From Hyphomicrobiaceae bacterium (GTDB lineage Bacteria; Pseudomonadota; Alphaproteobacteria; Rhizobiales; Hyphomicrobiaceae): a DNA stretch of 7,167 nucleotides. Location: contig JAJFHI010000230.1 of assembly GCA_021775715.1 (NCBI GenBank), positions 1 to 7,167 on the forward strand, written 5' to 3'. The notes beneath the pieces are model-generated. The model was not told the DNA's origin. It saw nothing but the letters and a program-made list of their open reading frames with translations, and ran no database searches. Numbering within the stretch: position 1 is the first letter of the stretch; each line of letters starts with the position of its first letter. A program made the translations under genes and the position numbers. This document shows, one piece after another, positions 6,132 through 7,167 of the stretch.

Positions 6132-7099
6132 GTAGTAGCCTCGTATCCATAGTCAGAAAGTGATGTAGCGCGCTGATGAAAGCGCAAGCGGCGCAAATAG
6201 TCGATTGGGTTGTGCGGTTGAACGACGGCACCGTCGGGTGTGTTCAACCAGTCGTAACATCGTGTCAAAAGAAATCGCGTCGCAGCTCCGCGTGACAGTG
6301 TCGGCATGGCGCGAACTTCATCAGAAGTTAACCTCCGGACGTTTTCGTATCCGCGTAACAGCTCCTGACCTTTCGTCACGTTGAATGAGAAATCTGGTTC
6401 AAAGCACCAGGCGTTGAGGCAGATGGCGATGTCATAAGCGAACGCGTCGTTGCAGGCAAAATAGAAGTCAATCAGTCCGGAAAGCTCTTTGCCGATAAAA
6501 AAGACGTTGTCTGGAAATAGGTCAGCGTGAATGACGCCGCTTGGAAGATTTTTGGGCCAAACTTTTTCCAAGTGATCCAATTCGGTTCGCAAGTGGTCGG
6601 TGAGACCTGAGGAAATGGTTTCGGCCTGGTCTGAGAACTTATCAAAAAGAACACTCCAGTCTTTGTAACCGAGGCCGTTCTGGCGTGTGCGCTGGTAGCT
6701 TTGACCGGCAAGGTGGAGTTCTGCCAGTGTGTGGCCGACCGCCGCGCAGTGGACCTTGTTTGGTCGCCGCGGCCAGACGCCGTCAAGAAATGTCACCAGT
6801 GCTGCATCACGCCCGGAGAGCTTATTGAGGTTCTGGCCATCGAGGTCGCGCACAGGTGTCGGACACGACAGGCCAGCGGCTGCCAGATGCTCCATTAACC
6901 CCAGGAAGTAAGGCAAATCGTTTGCATCGACACGTTTTTCATACAGCGTCAGAATAAATGGTCCGGTTGACGTCGTGACGATGTAGTTGGTGTTTTCAAC
7001 GCCCTCGGCGATCCCTTTGTAGGACAACAGACTGCCAACGTCGTAGCGGGCGAGAAACGCAATCAAGTCATCGTCTGTCACTTCGGTATAGACAGCCAT
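6128..7099 (-). CDS. thrB: Homoserine kinase, type II (APH/choline-kinase fold)
   Basis: It phosphorylates homoserine with ATP to O-phosphohomoserine, the step before threonine synthase in threonine biosynthesis. The 323-residue product belongs to the aminoglycoside-phosphotransferase-like ThrB family used by alphaproteobacteria and pseudomonads, not the GHMP-kinase ThrB of E. coli. The N-terminus MAVYTEVTDDDLIAFLARYD is typical, followed by GIAEGVENTNYIV (29-41), the nucleotide-binding strand FILTLYEKRV (48-57), the catalytic loop VIHADLFPDNVFF (189-201; Asp193, Asn198) and the metal-binding LIDFYFACNDAFAYDIA (209-225; Asp211). The ATG at 7099 gives the family start; the ribosome site is weak. 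The stop overlaps the rnhA start by four bases. In related genomes ispH often lies just upstream, beyond the right edge here; that is from memory. Confidence 0.96.
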   Translation of the reverse strand: MAVYTEVTDDDLIAFLARYDVGSLLSYKGIAEGVENTNYIVTTSTGPFILTLYEKRVDANDLPYFLGLMEHLAAAGLSCPTPVRDLDGQNLNKLSGRDAALVTFLDGVWPRRPNKVHCAAVGHTLAELHLAGQSYQRTRQNGLGYKDWSVLFDKFSDQAETISSGLTDHLRTELDHLEKVWPKNLPSGVIHADLFPDNVFFIGKELSGLIDFYFACNDAFAYDIAICLNAWCFEPDFSFNVTKGQELLRGYENVRRLTSDEVRAMPTLSRGAATRFLLTRCYDWLNTPDGAVVQPHNPIDYLRRLRFHQRATSLSDYGYEATT

Positions 7100-7123
7100 C
7101 GTCAGTCCGTTTCTCTGCTCAGT

Positions 7124-7151
7124 CGTATCGTCCCAACAACGTGTTTGTCAG
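7124..7151 (-). promoter_or_regulatory. Weak candidate promoter for thrB-rnhA
   Basis: On the minus strand CTGACA (7146-7151) is followed after 16 bases by GATACG (7124-7129), about 25 bases before the thrB ATG. The -35 match is good and the -10 match is poor. The 68 bases from 7100 to 7167 hold no complete gene. The tail of an upstream gene could end here instead, in which case transcription may read through. Confidence 0.2.
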
Positions 7152-7167
7152 GAACGCAGGTTCAGTC

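Noticed and set aside
1..7167. Mobile element, CRISPR array, tRNA, rRNA or defence system
   Set aside because: No transposase, integrase, regularly spaced repeats, cloverleaf or defence-type domain could be found; the genes are conserved chromosomal ones.

Overview
The window looks like chromosomal DNA from an alphaproteobacterium, most likely of the order Hyphomicrobiales (rhizobia and relatives). The evidence is fairly GC-rich coding sequence, a YqgE/AlgH gene next to a stand-alone DsbD N-terminal-domain gene, and the gene order homoserine kinase II, RNase HI, Prx5-type peroxiredoxin. From memory, that order recurs in this group. The assignment is an inference from protein style and gene order; genus cannot be read here.

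Layout, left to right. (1) Positions 3-2768, + strand: a PAS-GGDEF-EAL cyclic-di-GMP signalling protein, probably missing its 5' end, with a disordered Pro-rich tail of about 305 residues. Its cyclase motif is degenerate (GGDQF) while its phosphodiesterase motifs look intact. (2) Positions 2815-3429, - strand: a YqgE/AlgH family protein, convergent with gene 1, with a possible shared hairpin between them. (3) Positions 3579-4580, + strand, divergent from yqgE: an exported protein with a DsbD-alpha-like domain and a CxxxC pair, lacking the membrane and thioredoxin domains of full DsbD. (4) Positions 4581-4765: a leader or intergenic stretch with four short perfect palindromes. (5) Positions 4766-5263, + strand: a Prx5-type peroxiredoxin. 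(6) Positions 5264-5684: about 420 bases without a convincing gene, holding short repeats and stem-loops that look like a dispersed intergenic repeat. (7) Positions 5685-6131 and 6128-7099, both - strand: rnhA and thrB, transcribed thrB then rnhA and overlapping by four bases. (8) Positions 7100-7167: upstream region of thrB with no complete gene.

How the genes work together: thrB-rnhA is clearly a translationally coupled pair, although homoserine phosphorylation and RNA-DNA hybrid removal are unrelated jobs. The DsbD-alpha-like protein and the peroxiredoxin lie in tandem and both suggest thiol redox chemistry, one outside the inner membrane and one in the cytoplasm. A functional link is only inferred. 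Most of the window is ordinary conserved chromosome. I see no mobile element, CRISPR array, RNA gene or defence system. The items most worth a second look are the asymmetric cyclic-di-GMP enzyme with its tail, the lone DsbD-alpha protein, the palindromes before the peroxiredoxin and the repeat-rich gap.
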